From Parvibaculaceae bacterium PLY_AMNH_Bact1 (GTDB lineage Bacteria; Pseudomonadota; Alphaproteobacteria; Parvibaculales; Parvibaculaceae), in assembly GCA_032881465.1 (NCBI GenBank), contig CP126168.1, positions 1,364,001 through 1,428,000 on the forward strand: 64,000 nt of DNA. Direction: 5' to 3'. The notes under the pieces were generated by a model, which saw only the letters and a list, made by a program, of their open reading frames with translations, had not been told where the DNA came from and did not search any database. Each line of letters opens with the position of its first letter. Within the stretch, counting starts at the first letter, position 1. The position numbers and the translations under genes were made by a program. This document shows positions 35,553-44,736 of the stretch, piece by piece.

Positions 35553-36827
35553 ATGAGCAAGGTAAGCGGCGGCGGAAGCGGTGACTCCAAGAATACGCTT
35601 TACTGTTCCTTCTGCGGTAAGAGCCAGCATGAAGTCCGCAAGTTGATTGCCGGACCGACTGTGTTCATTTGCGATGAATGCGTTGAACTGTGCATGGACA
35701 TTATCCGTGAGGAGAACAAAACCTCACTCGTAAAATCCCGTGATGGTGTTCCAACACCGCAGGAAATTATGGAAGTGCTTGATGATTATGTAATCGGTCA
35801 GGCGGCCGCCAAGCGGGTTCTCTCTGTTGCCGTTCATAACCACTACAAACGTCTCAGCCACGCAGCTAAGAATAATGACGTTGAGCTGGCGAAATCCAAC
35901 ATTATGTTGATCGGCCCAACAGGGTGCGGGAAGACGCTGCTTGCCCAAACATTGGCGCGTATTATTGATGTGCCGTTCACAATGGCCGATGCAACGACAC
36001 TTACCGAAGCTGGTTATGTGGGCGAAGATGTCGAGAACATCATTCTCAAGCTGCTGCAGTCGGCAGACTATAATGTGGAACGGGCCCAGCGTGGCATTGT
36101 CTATATTGATGAGGTCGATAAAATCAGTCGCAAGTCTGATAATCCGTCCATTACCCGCGACGTATCCGGTGAGGGCGTACAGCAGGCATTGCTGAAGATT
36201 ATGGAAGGCACTGTTGCGTCGGTTCCACCCCAGGGTGGGCGCAAACATCCACAGCAGGAGTTCCTGCAGGTGGATACGACAAACATCCTCTTCATCTGCG
36301 GTGGCGCATTTGCGGGCCTTGAAAAGATTATTTCTTCTCGCGGTCAGGGCTCAGGCATTGGCTTTGGTGCCAAGGTCGAAGATCCAGATGAGCGCAAAAC
36401 CGGTGAGGTGCTCACCGCGCTTGAGCCAGAAGATCTCTTGAAGTTCGGTTTGATCCCAGAATTTGTGGGTCGTATGCCGGTGATTGCGACGCTGGGCGAT
36501 CTTGATACAGACGCGCTGGTCAAAATCCTGACACAGCCGAAGAACGCACTCGTGAAGCAATATGAACGTCTTTTCGACATGGAAGATGTAAAGCTCACCT
36601 TCTCTGAGGACGCTCAGGTGGCAATTGCCAACAAAGCGATTGAACGCAGAACCGGTGCTCGTGGCTTGCGCTCCATTATGGAAGGCATTCTGCTCGACAC
36701 CATGTTTGAGCTTCCGGCTCTAGAAGGTGTTGAGGAGGTTGTGATTTCAGCCGAGGTCGTTGAAGGCGATGCACAGCCGCTCTACATCTACTCAGAGCGG
36801 TCAGGTGACGTAGAAACAAGCGCCTGA
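35553..36827 (+). CDS. clpX: ATP-dependent Clp protease ATP-binding subunit ClpX
   Basis: 424-residue AAA+ unfoldase. The N-terminal zinc-binding domain has four Cys ([18 protein letters not shown] then CDECVELC, about residues 14-42). Walker A GPTGCGKT near residue 120, Walker [10 protein letters not shown] near 185, sensor/pore features GYVGEDVE, and [16 protein letters not shown] at the C-terminal small domain. Starts after gaaggagag-like purine sequence. Between clpP and lon, in the standard proteobacterial order. Works with ClpP on SsrA- and adaptor-delivered substrates. Confidence 0.96.
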   Translation: MSKVSGGGSGDSKNTLYCSFCGKSQHEVRKLIAGPTVFICDECVELCMDIIREENKTSLVKSRDGVPTPQEIMEVLDDYVIGQAAAKRVLSVAVHNHYKRLSHAAKNNDVELAKSNIMLIGPTGCGKTLLAQTLARIIDVPFTMADATTLTEAGYVGEDVENIILKLLQSADYNVERAQRGIVYIDEVDKISRKSDNPSITRDVSGEGVQQALLKIMEGTVASVPPQGGRKHPQQEFLQVDTTNILFICGGAFAGLEKIISSRGQGSGIGFGAKVEDPDERKTGEVLTALEPEDLLKFGLIPEFVGRMPVIATLGDLDTDALVKILTQPKNALVKQYERLFDMEDVKLTFSEDAQVAIANKAIERRTGARGLRSIMEGILLDTMFELPALEGVEEVVISAEVVEGDAQPLYIYSERSGDVETSA

Positions 36828-36857
36828 TCTGGGAATTTATTTTCCATAATATTAAGT

Positions 36858-36895
36858 GAAATGGCCTTGAAAGCTTTTGCCTTCAGGGCCATTTC
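36858..36895 (+). terminator. Probable terminator after clpX
   Basis: GAAATGGCC (36858-36866) pairs with GGCCATTTC (36887-36895), enclosing an inner imperfect stem. The T-tract is poor (TCTGTT), so termination may be partial and some transcription could run on into lon. Confidence 0.45.
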
Positions 36896-37076
36896 TCTGT
36901 TAATCGACATGAAATGCGCTGATTTGGATGATAATCAGCCTGAATTACGCGAATCCGACTAGTTTTGTGGTCAGCATTCGTTCAGCAATCCTATGGCATA
37001 CTCCTGAGAGATTCAGAACCTGGGTGAGCGCAGGCAAAGCACCAAACCGGCCTCCAGAAACAACAAGGTTTCCAAT

Positions 37077-39551
37077 ATGAGTGACAATCACGACGAACCT
37101 CAAAACGAAGCAGTAGAACAGGGATCAAGCGACGACGCGCCGGAGTTCACCGGTGGTGTATTGCCTGTACTGCCTCTTCGCGACATCGTCGTATTTCCAC
37201 ACATGATCGTTCCGCTCTTCGTCGGAAGGGCCAAGTCGGTCCGTGCGCTTGAGGAAGTGATGCAGGATGACAAACAGATCCTGCTGGTCGCTCAAAAAGA
37301 TCCGGGTGATGACGATCCAAACCCAGGCGACATTTATGATGTCGGCACGGTGGGGCAGGTTCTGCAACTCCTGAAACTGCCAGACCAGACCGTGAAGGTT
37401 TTGGTCGAAGGAACGACACGTGCGCGGGTTGAGCGTTTCACCGGACGGGAAGATTTCTTTGAAGCAGAAGTGACACCGATCCCCGATACAGACGCAGATG
37501 ATGAACGGCTTGAAGCACTCGCTCGCACCGTCACGGGGCACTTCGAAAACTATGTGAAGCTCAACAAGAAGGTGCCGCCGGAAGTTCTGGGGTCTGTTAC
37601 GCAGATCGAGGACTACGCGAAGCTTGCTGACACCATTGCGAGCCACTTGAATATCAAGCTCGAAGAGAAGCAGGAGCTTCTTGAGATCGCCAGCACTGCT
37701 GAGCGGTTGGAACGCGTCTATTCCATGATGGAAGGCGAGATTTCTGTTCTCAATGTTGAGAAGAAAATCCGCAGCCGCGTGAAACGCCAGATGGAGAAGA
37801 CGCAGCGCGAGTACTATCTCAACGAACAGATGAAGGCGATCCAGAAAGAACTGGGTGGCTCCGATGGCGAAGATGGCCGGGACGAGCTGCACGAACTGGA
37901 AAGCCGGATCGAACAAACGAAGCTGTCGAAAGAAGCCCGCGAAAAAGTTGATGCAGAAATGCGGAAGCTCAAACAGATGAGCCCCATGTCTGCGGAAGCG
38001 ACCGTGGTGCGGAACTATCTCGACTGGATCCTTTCTATTCCTTGGAACAAGAAAGGTCGCGTCAAGAAAGACCTGTCCAAAGCCGAAGAGATTTTGGATG
38101 CAGATCACTATGGTCTGGAGAAGGTTAAGGAGCGCATCGTTGAATACCTTGCCGTGCAGCAACGGGCCAACAAGCTAAAAGGGCCTATTCTTTGTCTTGT
38201 CGGACCTCCAGGTGTTGGTAAGACATCTTTGGGTAAATCCATCGCCAAAGCGACCGGTCGTGAATTTGCGCGCCTGTCACTTGGTGGCGTGCGCGACGAA
38301 GCAGAAATCAGAGGTCACCGTCGTACCTATATCGGCTCTATGCCTGGCAAGGTCATCCAGTCGATGAAGAAGGTGAAGAATTCCAACCCGCTCTTCTTGC
38401 TCGATGAGATCGACAAGATGGGGGCGGATTTCCGTGGCGATCCGTCATCCGCTTTGCTTGAAGTTTTGGACCCCGAACAGAACAACACCTTCATGGATCA
38501 CTATCTTGAGGTCGAATATGATCTCTCGAATGTGATGTTCGTAACGACAGCGAATACGCTCAACATTCCAGGCCCCTTGATGGACCGGATGGAGATCATC
38601 CGTATTGCTGGGTACACCGAAGATGAGAAGGTGGAGATCACCCGGCGTCACTTGATCCCGAAGGTCATGAAAAATCACGGCCTGAAGGCAGAAGAGTGGA
38701 CCATCGACGATGAGGGTCTGCTTGAGCTTGTCCGGACTTACACCCGCGAGGCAGGTGTTCGGAGTCTGGAGCGGGAAGTCTCGAACCTCTGCCGGAAGGC
38801 GGTCAAGGAACTCATCACGTCAGACAAGACGGCGATCAATGTCACGATAGACAACCTCGCTGACTACGCAGGCGTGGCGAAGTTCCGCCACGGCGAAATT
38901 GATGGAGAAGATCAAGTCGGCGTCGTGACAGGCTTGGCCTGGACGGAAGTTGGCGGCGAGCTTCTGACGATTGAGGGTGTTGAAATGCCTGGTAAGGGCC
39001 GGATGACGGTCACAGGTAACCTCAAGGACGTCATGAAAGAGTCTATCTCGGCAGCGAGTTCCTACGTGAAATCGAGAGCGACCACATTTGGAGTGGAGCC
39101 ACCGGTGTTTGACCGGAAGGATATTCACGTCCACGTACCGGAAGGCGCAACGCCGAAGGACGGCCCCAGTGCGGGTGTTGCTATGGCGACCACCATTGTG
39201 TCGATCATGACGGGAATTCCGATCCGCAAGGATGTGGCGATGACGGGGGAGATCACCCTGCGCGGTCGTGTTCTGCCAATTGGCGGCCTTAAAGAGAAGC
39301 TGCTGGCAGCCCTTCGTGGCGGCATCAAAACGGTCTTGATCCCTAAGGACAATGCCAAGGATCTTGCTGATATTCCCGACAATGTGAAGAATCAGCTGGA
39401 AATTGTGCCGGTGGAAACCGTGGATGAGGTACTGGTCCGCGCTCTGACCTCGATGCCTGAACCAATTGAGTGGGACGAAGAGGCCTACGCAGCGCAGCAA
39501 GCGGAGCGGGGCGTACAAAACACTTCAGCTGAAGGCCTTACTGCCCACTAA
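37077..39551 (+). CDS. lon: ATP-dependent protease Lon
   Basis: 824-residue homohexameric AAA+ serine protease. N-terminal LON substrate domain from about residue 29 ([23 protein letters not shown]), coiled-coil region ([24 protein letters not shown]), Walker [10 protein letters not shown] near residue 379, Walker [11 protein letters not shown], and the C-terminal protease domain with catalytic Ser in [13 protein letters not shown] (about residue 700) and Lys in [18 protein letters not shown]. Somewhat longer than E. coli Lon with an acidic start. It follows clpX by 249 bp and ends at a terminator before hup. Confidence 0.96.
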   Translation: MSDNHDEPQNEAVEQGSSDDAPEFTGGVLPVLPLRDIVVFPHMIVPLFVGRAKSVRALEEVMQDDKQILLVAQKDPGDDDPNPGDIYDVGTVGQVLQLLKLPDQTVKVLVEGTTRARVERFTGREDFFEAEVTPIPDTDADDERLEALARTVTGHFENYVKLNKKVPPEVLGSVTQIEDYAKLADTIASHLNIKLEEKQELLEIASTAERLERVYSMMEGEISVLNVEKKIRSRVKRQMEKTQREYYLNEQMKAIQKELGGSDGEDGRDELHELESRIEQTKLSKEAREKVDAEMRKLKQMSPMSAEATVVRNYLDWILSIPWNKKGRVKKDLSKAEEILDADHYGLEKVKERIVEYLAVQQRANKLKGPILCLVGPPGVGKTSLGKSIAKATGREFARLSLGGVRDEAEIRGHRRTYIGSMPGKVIQSMKKVKNSNPLFLLDEIDKMGADFRGDPSSALLEVLDPEQNNTFMDHYLEVEYDLSNVMFVTTANTLNIPGPLMDRMEIIRIAGYTEDEKVEITRRHLIPKVMKNHGLKAEEWTIDDEGLLELVRTYTREAGVRSLEREVSNLCRKAVKELITSDKTAINVTIDNLADYAGVAKFRHGEIDGEDQVGVVTGLAWTEVGGELLTIEGVEMPGKGRMTVTGNLKDVMKESISAASSYVKSRATTFGVEPPVFDRKDIHVHVPEGATPKDGPSAGVAMATTIVSIMTGIPIRKDVAMTGEITLRGRVLPIGGLKEKLLAALRGGIKTVLIPKDNAKDLADIPDNVKNQLEIVPVETVDEVLVRALTSMPEPIEWDEEAYAAQQAERGVQNTSAEGLTAH

Positions 39552-39559
39552 ATAAACAG

Positions 39560-39608
39560 AAAAAGCGCTTTTCAAGTCGGGGAGTCCGATGTGATCAGCG
39601 CTTTTTTT
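39560..39608 (+). terminator. Intrinsic terminator after lon
   Basis: AAAAAGCGC (39560-39568) pairs with GCGCTTTTT (39598-39606), enclosing an inner TCGG/CCGA hairpin; the T run continues to 39608. It starts 8 nt after the lon stop. Confidence 0.8.
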
Positions 39609-39688
39609 GTGCCTGCTGTTCGCACCTGCAATATAGTGATGATTGTCTGAAAACTCGCAGAAATCTGCGCATTTCTGCGCTTAATTCT

Positions 39689-39718
39689 TTGACCCCGCTC
39701 TGGCAGGGTGTTTACACT
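39689..39718 (+). promoter_or_regulatory. Probable promoter of hup
   Basis: TTGACC at 39689-39694 and TTACAC/TACACT at 39712-39718 with a 17-18 bp spacer, about 50-80 bp before the GTG start of hup. Good -35, weak -10. Assignment from sequence match only. Confidence 0.45.
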
Positions 39719-39768
39719 TTTCCCTGATCTCCTGGGGATTCGCTCCCCGCAGCCTAGAGGGGCCGAAC

Positions 39769-40044
39769 GTGAATAAGAACGATCTCATTGCCGTCATTGC
39801 TGATCAGACTGGTCTGGCAAAGGGCGACGCCACAAAAGCCGTCGACTGCGTATTTGATACAATCACCTCCACCCTGAAGGGGGGCGATGAAGTCCGCCTG
39901 GTTGGATTTGGCACTTTCAATGTAACGCGACGGAACGCTTCTGAAGGCCGCAATCCGCGGACCGGTGAGAAGATCCAGATCCCGGCATCGAACCAGCCTA
40001 AGTTCAAAGCTGGTAAGGGCCTAAAGGACGCTGTGAACAGCTAA
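39769..40044 (+). CDS. hup: Histone-like DNA-binding protein HU
   Basis: 91-residue HU-family protein that bends DNA as a dimer. Starts MNKNDLIAVIADQTGLAKGDATKAVDCVFDTIT; the DNA-binding arm carries GFGTFNVTRRNASEGRNPRTGEKIQIPAS with the intercalating Pro in RNPRTGE; the C-terminal helix ends KAGKGLKDAVNS. Initiation is at GTG 39769. Its place after lon is the standard proteobacterial arrangement. A strong terminator follows. Confidence 0.95.
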   Translation: MNKNDLIAVIADQTGLAKGDATKAVDCVFDTITSTLKGGDEVRLVGFGTFNVTRRNASEGRNPRTGEKIQIPASNQPKFKAGKGLKDAVNS

Positions 40045-40083
40045 CGCTTTCTGGTTTGGATCGTCCAAGCCTGAGAACGCAAG

Positions 40084-40109
40084 AAGGTCGGCGAAAGCCG
40101 GCCTTTTTT
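40084..40109 (+). terminator. Intrinsic terminator after hup
   Basis: AAGGTCGGC-GAAA-GCCGGCCTT with GAAA tetraloop and six T: a near-perfect 9-bp stem, one G-U pair, 40 nt after the hup stop. It also lies just past the convergent MFS gene end. Confidence 0.88.
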
Positions 40110-40120
40110 GTTGGGAGCAG

Positions 40121-41374
40121 CTATTTCGGTGGGACCTCTTCGCCATCTGCCCGGGGGTCCAGCTCCAGTGGTGCAGCGGTCGTTTGGCTGATGGGAACCG
40201 CAACGAAATCCTCTTTTTCTTCTTCTGCAACGGCTTCGCGGGTGAAGATCCGGGCGAGAACAAAGAAGATAAACAGGCCTGAAGATAGAGCAGACAGAGC
40301 AAAAACCGCTCCAATGCCCAAGAGACCGATCAAACCAGAGATAACAAGCGGTCCTGTCATCGCGCCTACGGCGAAGACCAGGGTCAGGCCGCTTGCAACC
40401 AGGACAAACTGGTGTGGCGCCGCATGGTCGTTTGCCTGCGCGACACAGAGGCCATAAAGCGACAGCGCAAATGCGCCAAAACCAAAAGCGCCGAGATAGA
40501 TGCTTGAAGTCCCCACCTGTCCAGGCGCAAGGCTGAGATAGGCTGCCGTAAGAGCGACTCCTGCCAGAACAAAGATCAGGACCCACCGACGGTCGATCCG
40601 GTCAGACAGCCGACCAACAGGGACCTGCAGTAGGGCGCCGCCGAGAATAGCCAGCGTCATAAAGAAGGAAACCCCCTGAATGTCGAGCCCCACTTCTCGC
40701 GCGTAGACGGGCCCCAGCGCCCAAAACGGGCCGTTGACGAGTCCAACGATGAAGCAACCCATCACACCAACTGGCGAGATCGACCAGAGCTCTCCAAGTT
40801 TTACCCGGGCCGTCTCAAGCGGGGCCGGTTGCACAGCCGTTGTGAGCGAAACGGGCACAAGGGCAAATGACGTCAGGATGGCGACGACAGCAAAAAGTTC
40901 GAAGCCGCCTGGATCAAACAGGTTGAGCGCCAGCTGGCCGAGCGTGAGCGACGCGAGGCTGACGACGCGATAGACCGCGAACACCGTCCCTCGGTTAGAG
41001 TTGTTGGCCTGTTCGTTGAGCCAGCTCTCGATAATCATGTAGAGACCGGCGATACAGAAGCCTGTCGCAATCCGCAGCAGTATCCAGGCCACAGGCTCTG
41101 AGAAGAGCATGTGAGCAAGCGGTGCTGCTGAGGCGATCGATGCGAAGACAGCAAAGGAGCGAATGTGGCCGACGCGCATGATACCGGCGGGCCCGAACAA
41201 GGCTCCGAGCATATAGCCGGCAAAATAGGCTGATCCCATGAGCCCGAGGCTCGTGGCTGAAAAGCCGTTGAGGCTCCCTCTGATCGGCAGAAGGGTGCCA
41301 AACAGGCCGTCACCGAGCAGCAGGATCGCCGTGGAGAGAAACAGGGAAAAGAAGGGAGCGAGACTGCGCGTCAT
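40121..41374 (-). CDS. MFS transporter (YcaD-like)
   Basis: 417-residue inner-membrane transporter with twelve hydrophobic segments in two halves. The first loop carries the family's G-x-L motif region (GFSATSLGLMGSAYFAGYMLGALFGP); the second-half repeat is QGVSFFMTLAILGGALLQVPVGRLSDRIDRR, holding the classic G-R-x-S-D-R-x-x-R-R. IIESWLNEQANNSNRG in the first-half end is typical of YcaD-type permeases. The C-terminus is an acidic cytoplasmic tail (EEEKEDF). Same strand as the HxlR gene but 122 nt apart. Substrate unknown. Confidence 0.83.
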   Translation of the reverse strand: MTRSLAPFFSLFLSTAILLLGDGLFGTLLPIRGSLNGFSATSLGLMGSAYFAGYMLGALFGPAGIMRVGHIRSFAVFASIASAAPLAHMLFSEPVAWILLRIATGFCIAGLYMIIESWLNEQANNSNRGTVFAVYRVVSLASLTLGQLALNLFDPGGFELFAVVAILTSFALVPVSLTTAVQPAPLETARVKLGELWSISPVGVMGCFIVGLVNGPFWALGPVYAREVGLDIQGVSFFMTLAILGGALLQVPVGRLSDRIDRRWVLIFVLAGVALTAAYLSLAPGQVGTSSIYLGAFGFGAFALSLYGLCVAQANDHAAPHQFVLVASGLTLVFAVGAMTGPLVISGLIGLLGIGAVFALSALSSGLFIFFVLARIFTREAVAEEEKEDFVAVPISQTTAAPLELDPRADGEEVPPK

Positions 41375-41496
41375 GGTTCATCTCCACATGGCGTCAGGTG
41401 AGCGGCCACGCGAAAAGAGGGCGGGATTTCTAAACTGCCTTTGATCTGAAATCAGGCTGTGCGGCAAGCACTTTTTTTGCTTGGTGCTAACGCGGG

Positions 41497-41892
41497 TCAG
41501 GCGTCAGCCGTGTGCTCGTTCGCCCATGCGGCAATCTGCATCAAATGCTCAATGAGGGGACCGGCTTCTGGCGTTAGCGCATAGGTGACCTGAGGAGGCG
41601 ACGTATCGACGACAGACCTTGAAATCAGGGCCGCCTCTTCAAGTGCGCGCAGGTTTTGGGTCATGACCTTTTGAGACAGGGTTGGGATGCGTCGACGCAG
41701 CTCGCCAAAACGCTGCGGCGCCTGTGCGAGGTTGAGAAGGATAAGCGGCGCCCAGCGATTGAGGACAACCCGCAACAATCGACGGATATCACATTCCGGA
41801 TTGGCGCCAGCCTCTTCGAGTTTTGCCCAAAAACCGGCTTCGTCCTGCCAGGCACCTGCGTCTGGCGCACTTTTGAGATCGACTTTTTTCAT
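41497..41892 (-). CDS. HxlR-family winged-helix transcriptional regulator
   Basis: 131-residue MarR-like regulator of the HxlR family. After a 30-residue acidic start comes CDIRRLLRVVLNRWAPLILLNLAQAPQRFGELRRRIPTLSQKVMTQNLRALEEAALISRSVVDTSPPQVTYALTPEAGPLIEHL, the full HTH domain with the P-P-x-V-x-Y-x-L-T wing. The family's sensing Cys is at position about 36 (ECDIRR) and could detect an aldehyde or oxidant, which is inference. The divergent neighbour is a pseudogene, so its former target may be dead; the MFS gene downstream is another candidate. Confidence 0.83.
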   Translation of the reverse strand: MKKVDLKSAPDAGAWQDEAGFWAKLEEAGANPECDIRRLLRVVLNRWAPLILLNLAQAPQRFGELRRRIPTLSQKVMTQNLRALEEAALISRSVVDTSPPQVTYALTPEAGPLIEHLMQIAAWANEHTADA

Positions 41893-41909
41893 GGGAACCT
41901 AAAGATACC

Positions 41910-41928
41910 TAGTTGCTTTTAGAAACTA
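41910..41928. promoter_or_regulatory. Dyad near the HxlR gene start
   Basis: TAGTTGC (41910-41916), 5-bp spacer TTTTA, GAAACTA (41922-41928): arms agree at six of seven positions. It lies 18 bp upstream of the HxlR gene start and before the pseudogene, a usual place for an autoregulatory site. Inference from symmetry and position. Confidence 0.4.
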
Positions 41929-41975
41929 CTGTCTCCAGCTTAAGCGCCAGAACGGAACTGGGCAAGGAGATGGAT

Positions 41976-42675
41976 ATGGTCTGGCTGCGAAACACGGGGC
42001 TGACATTGGTTGTATTGGTGACGATTGTGGCCCTTACGCTTTACAGCCGATACGGCGGCGGGGAGCCTTACCCAGACATGTCGACAGCGCCACTCTTCGG
42101 TGATGAGGCGCTTGAAACAGTCTTGGCGTTTCCAGAGCCCTTTGGAAATGTTGCTGCATCAGAAGATGGCAGGGTGTTTTTTACCGTTCATCCGGAATCC
42201 GGACCGACGGGTCCTGTCCTTTATGAAATCCGCAATGGGAAGGCCGTTCCCTATCCGACGCGGAGACTATGTCTATTACGGCGCCATGACCCATGATGGT
42301 CTGTACCGGGTGCCGACCTCTGTTCTGAACGATCAGTCCGCTTCACCCGATGCGGTCGCTGCGGCAGCGGAGAGAGTAGGGGACAAGCCTTTGACCGACG
42401 GACTGAGCATTGATATGGCGGGGAACATGTACATCACTGATGTCGAACATGGTGGCATTGCGCGCATGGCACCTGACGGGTCACTGCAAACCCTGATCGC
42501 CAGTGAGCGAGTCCGCTGGGCGGACGGCATCTCCTATGGATGAGACGGATATTTCTACTTCACCGACAGCGCCATCCCGGACCAGATGCTTCAATCAAAA
42601 TCTCACATAAAGGCAGCAGCGCCTTACTACCTCTATCGGTTCAAGGCAGACATCCCTGGGATGCCTGGGCGCTAG
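41976..42675 (+). pseudogene. Decayed MRJP/SMP-30-type beta-propeller gene with internal deletion and stop
   Basis: Two frames read as one family. Frame A from ATG 41976 gives a signal/anchor helix (LTLVVLVTIVALTLYSRYG) then VLAFPEPFGNVAASEDGRVFFTVHP and PVLYEIRNGKAVPYP, the opening of bacterial major-royal-jelly-like proteins. Near 42260 it jumps to another frame with GDYVYYGAMTHDGLYRVPTSVLND and DGLSIDMAGNMYITDVEHGGIARMAPDG, the end of the same propeller. Roughly the middle 140 or so residues of a normal protein are absent, and an in-frame TGA at 42541 interrupts the end, which otherwise continues (DGYFYFTDSAIPDQML) to the stop at 42673-42675. Non-functional. Confidence 0.82.
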
Positions 42676-42678
42676 CAT

Positions 42679-43749
42679 TTAGCGGTCGGGAAGCAGCCGC
42701 GGTTTGATCTGATTGACCATCACATCGAAAAAAAGGTCGGGCTCTTCCCACGGCGGTGCATGTGCAGAGTTCTCAAAATAGAAGAGCTGCTTGTCAGGAG
42801 CGGACAGACGATTGAAATAGGCTTCCGCTAGCTCTGAAGGTGTTTGATGGTCATAGCGACCAAGTGCAAAAAAGACCGGCACCTCAAACGACAGGTAGGT
42901 CCGGTCGAGATTGATATCCCCAATCTGATCCCACAGATGATCCATTGAGAAGAGGGCGCTTCGAACCAGATTGATGAGATCAATCAGATTGAATTCAGGA
43001 ATGGAGAGCGCCGTCCAGGCGAGACTGAGTTGCGAGCGCCCATCATGGGTGAGCCCACCGCCAAACTCAGTGAGCCACCCTCGTTGAACAAGTGTTTCAT
43101 CGACGCCATAGGGTGGTGCGCCGATTTCCGTCAACTCAGCTATCGCGGCTTCATTGCCCAGGCGCTCAGCTTCCGCCAGCGCAAACGCATAGGAAGTGGT
43201 TTCATTAGCTGCCATGTCGGAGATCTGGCCGGTCCCAATGTATCCCGACAATTTTTCAGGGTGGGCAGCCGCATAGGTCGTGCCGAGAAGGGATCCCCAG
43301 GAATGGCCGAGAATGGCAACGCGGTCGCGTCCAAACTTGGTGCGCAGGTGATCAACGACGACATCAATGTCGGCAATGATCTGGGGCAGGTTCATGGTTT
43401 CAGCAGGCGTATCCGGATCGAAGCTCTTCCCGGCACCGCGCTGATCCCAGTGGACCACAACGAATTCGTCCTCAAGGTTGCTGTTATAGGCGCGGAACCA
43501 GGCAAACTCGCCGGCTCCAGGCCCCCCATGCAACACCAGCAGAACCGGATTGTCTCGGTCGCGCCCCCGGGTCAGCGTCCATTGTTTAAGGCCGTTCACC
43601 TCAACCCACTCTTCCTCGGCAATGCTGCCTGAAACGGTGGCGCCATTGGCGTCGACGATGGCTGGGGTTGAGGTTGGCCAAAGCAGCCAAACCAGCGAAA
43701 TGCCTAGGGCGATAGCAATGGCACTGAGCAATCTGACGGTGATTTTCAT
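42679..43749 (-). CDS. Proline iminopeptidase-like alpha/beta hydrolase, exported or membrane-anchored
   Basis: 356-residue hydrolase. N-terminal hydrophobic helix (ITVRLLSAIAIALGISLVWLLW) is a signal peptide or anchor. Core motifs: oxyanion HGGPGAGEFAWF (about residue 74), DQRGAGKSFDP, nucleophile Ser in GHSWGSLLG (about 150), Asp in LGRYDHQTP, His in NSAHAPPWEEPD. HGGPG, DQRG and GHSWG are the proline iminopeptidase (S33) set. Peptidase action on N-terminal Pro or hydrolysis of small esters/amides is possible. ATG 43749 follows ggggag; an upstream GTG frame is unlikely. Ends just beyond the pseudogene on the opposite strand. Confidence 0.8.
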   Translation of the reverse strand: MKITVRLLSAIAIALGISLVWLLWPTSTPAIVDANGATVSGSIAEEEWVEVNGLKQWTLTRGRDRDNPVLLVLHGGPGAGEFAWFRAYNSNLEDEFVVVHWDQRGAGKSFDPDTPAETMNLPQIIADIDVVVDHLRTKFGRDRVAILGHSWGSLLGTTYAAAHPEKLSGYIGTGQISDMAANETTSYAFALAEAERLGNEAAIAELTEIGAPPYGVDETLVQRGWLTEFGGGLTHDGRSQLSLAWTALSIPEFNLIDLINLVRSALFSMDHLWDQIGDINLDRTYLSFEVPVFFALGRYDHQTPSELAEAYFNRLSAPDKQLFYFENSAHAPPWEEPDLFFDVMVNQIKPRLLPDR

Positions 43750-43832
43750 GGGGCTCCCCCGTTTGTGACCAGGCCTGACCATATATCAAGGCTTTTGGCC
43801 ATGTATTGCGGCAAATTGGGTGCAATTGGCGC

Positions 43833-43860
43833 TTGACGTGGAGCTTTCCATGACTAATGT
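43833..43860 (+). promoter_or_regulatory. Promoter of tRNA-Val
   Basis: TTGACG at 43833-43838 and TAATGT at 43855-43860, 16-bp spacer, ending 26 bp before the tRNA. A close match to a housekeeping promoter at the expected place. Confidence 0.6.
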
Positions 43861-43886
43861 CGGCGGCGCTTCAGACACTTCTGAAC

Positions 43887-43962
43887 GGGCGGTTAGCTCA
43901 GCTGGGAGAGCATCTCGTTTACACCGAGAGGGTCGGCGGTTCGATCCCGTCACCGCCCACCA
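43887..43962 (+). tRNA. tRNA-Val (anticodon UAC)
   Basis: Cloverleaf complete: acceptor GGGCGGT/ACCGCCC, D-arm with AGCTCAGCTGGGAGAGC, anticodon stem TCTCG/CGAGA with TTTACAC loop and anticodon TAC, T-arm CGGCGG-TTCGATC-CCGTC. Discriminator A, encoded CCA to 43962. It precedes the 2.7 kb orphan-gene block. Confidence 0.94.
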
Positions 43963-44023
43963 TTTTCCTTCAAGATACTCCTGAACCCGAACCCCTCACG
44001 TTGAGGCACCAGCCAGACTTGGG

Positions 44024-44045
44024 TGCACCTCAGTAATGAGGTGCA
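44024..44045. repeat. Perfect 9-bp inverted repeat downstream of tRNA-Val
   Basis: TGCACCTCA-GTAA-TGAGGTGCA, 9-bp perfect arms. A second smaller one (CCTCA-CGT-TGAGG) starts about 30 bp upstream. Between tRNA-Val and the first orphan gene (234 bp) no gene is convincing. Purpose unknown: a recombination or regulatory site in a mobile segment is one possibility. Confidence 0.45.
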
Positions 44046-44196
44046 ATTCTTTCGAGAAGAGTTTCTTCGCGCGCTGCCGCGTCCCCAGTCATGGCGTTGG
44101 ATGATGTAACAGTCGAAGAGGTGGTGAAACGACTGGGTGAGCACTAGCGGCAACGGAGGATCACTTAGATGGCCCCTTTTTGTCAGGGGCAAGACG

Positions 44197-44619
44197 TCAA
44201 ACGGGGGACAATCGTTCTTGCAGATTGATGATTAGAGCAGCACCAAAAGCTACGGCGGCCAACATCGGCCCGAAAAAAGCTATGCCAGTTGCCACCCTCG
44301 TAAACGTTTCATTGAGCTCCTCTGGGTGGTTCGGTAGATCGTCTACGATCACAACAACGAAACCCGTTGCGGCGAAAGACAACAGGGTACTGATGGCTAC
44401 TGCAGTCAGAAGGACTAGCGAAACAACTGACACTGGGTTAGCGATTATGAGTTGAATGCTGAGGGCGAGCAGACCACCGCTTGCCAGAAGAAATACAGTC
44501 TGATGAGTTGACACAATAAGTGTCATTCTAATGTAGGCCTTCCTGATCTCTTCTTCGCTTGGATTGGGCAAAATTTGTGCCTTCCGCTTATGTCTATCGA
44601 TTTGGGGCCTGACGACCAA
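44197..44619 (-). CDS. Hypothetical membrane protein (orphan)
   Basis: About 140 residues. Polar basic start, then hydrophobic segments TVFLLASGGLLALSIQLIIA, VSVVSLVLLTAVAISTLLSFAATGFVVVI and TRVATGIAFFGPMLAAVAFGAALII, a four-helix-like profile. The start is doubtful: TTG 44619 opens the frame, and the ATG 31 codons in is an alternative. No family recognised. Divergent from the 318-residue membrane protein, and both are AT-richer than surrounding core genes. Probably island cargo. Confidence 0.5.
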   Translation of the reverse strand: MVVRPQIDRHKRKAQILPNPSEEEIRKAYIRMTLIVSTHQTVFLLASGGLLALSIQLIIANPVSVVSLVLLTAVAISTLLSFAATGFVVVIVDDLPNHPEELNETFTRVATGIAFFGPMLAAVAFGAALIINLQERLSPV

Positions 44620-44736
44620 AATGACATTGTTGCCAGCACTTTAATCCAAATTCGCGGTTTTATTTCAGAGTGAATCCGGTTTACCGTGGACTCTCCATTT
44701 TGGATTGCAATGACATGTATCGTTGGTGGGTAAAAA

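Noticed and set aside
37125-38162. Long minus-strand open frame inside lon
   Set aside because: Complement of the lon coding frame with Cys/His/Phe-rich shadow composition; no ribosome site.
44092-44148. Short ATG frame (MALDDVTVEEVVKRLGEH) after tRNA-Val
   Set aside because: Only 18 codons with no ribosome site; possibly debris of a former integrase or other gene, but not supportable.
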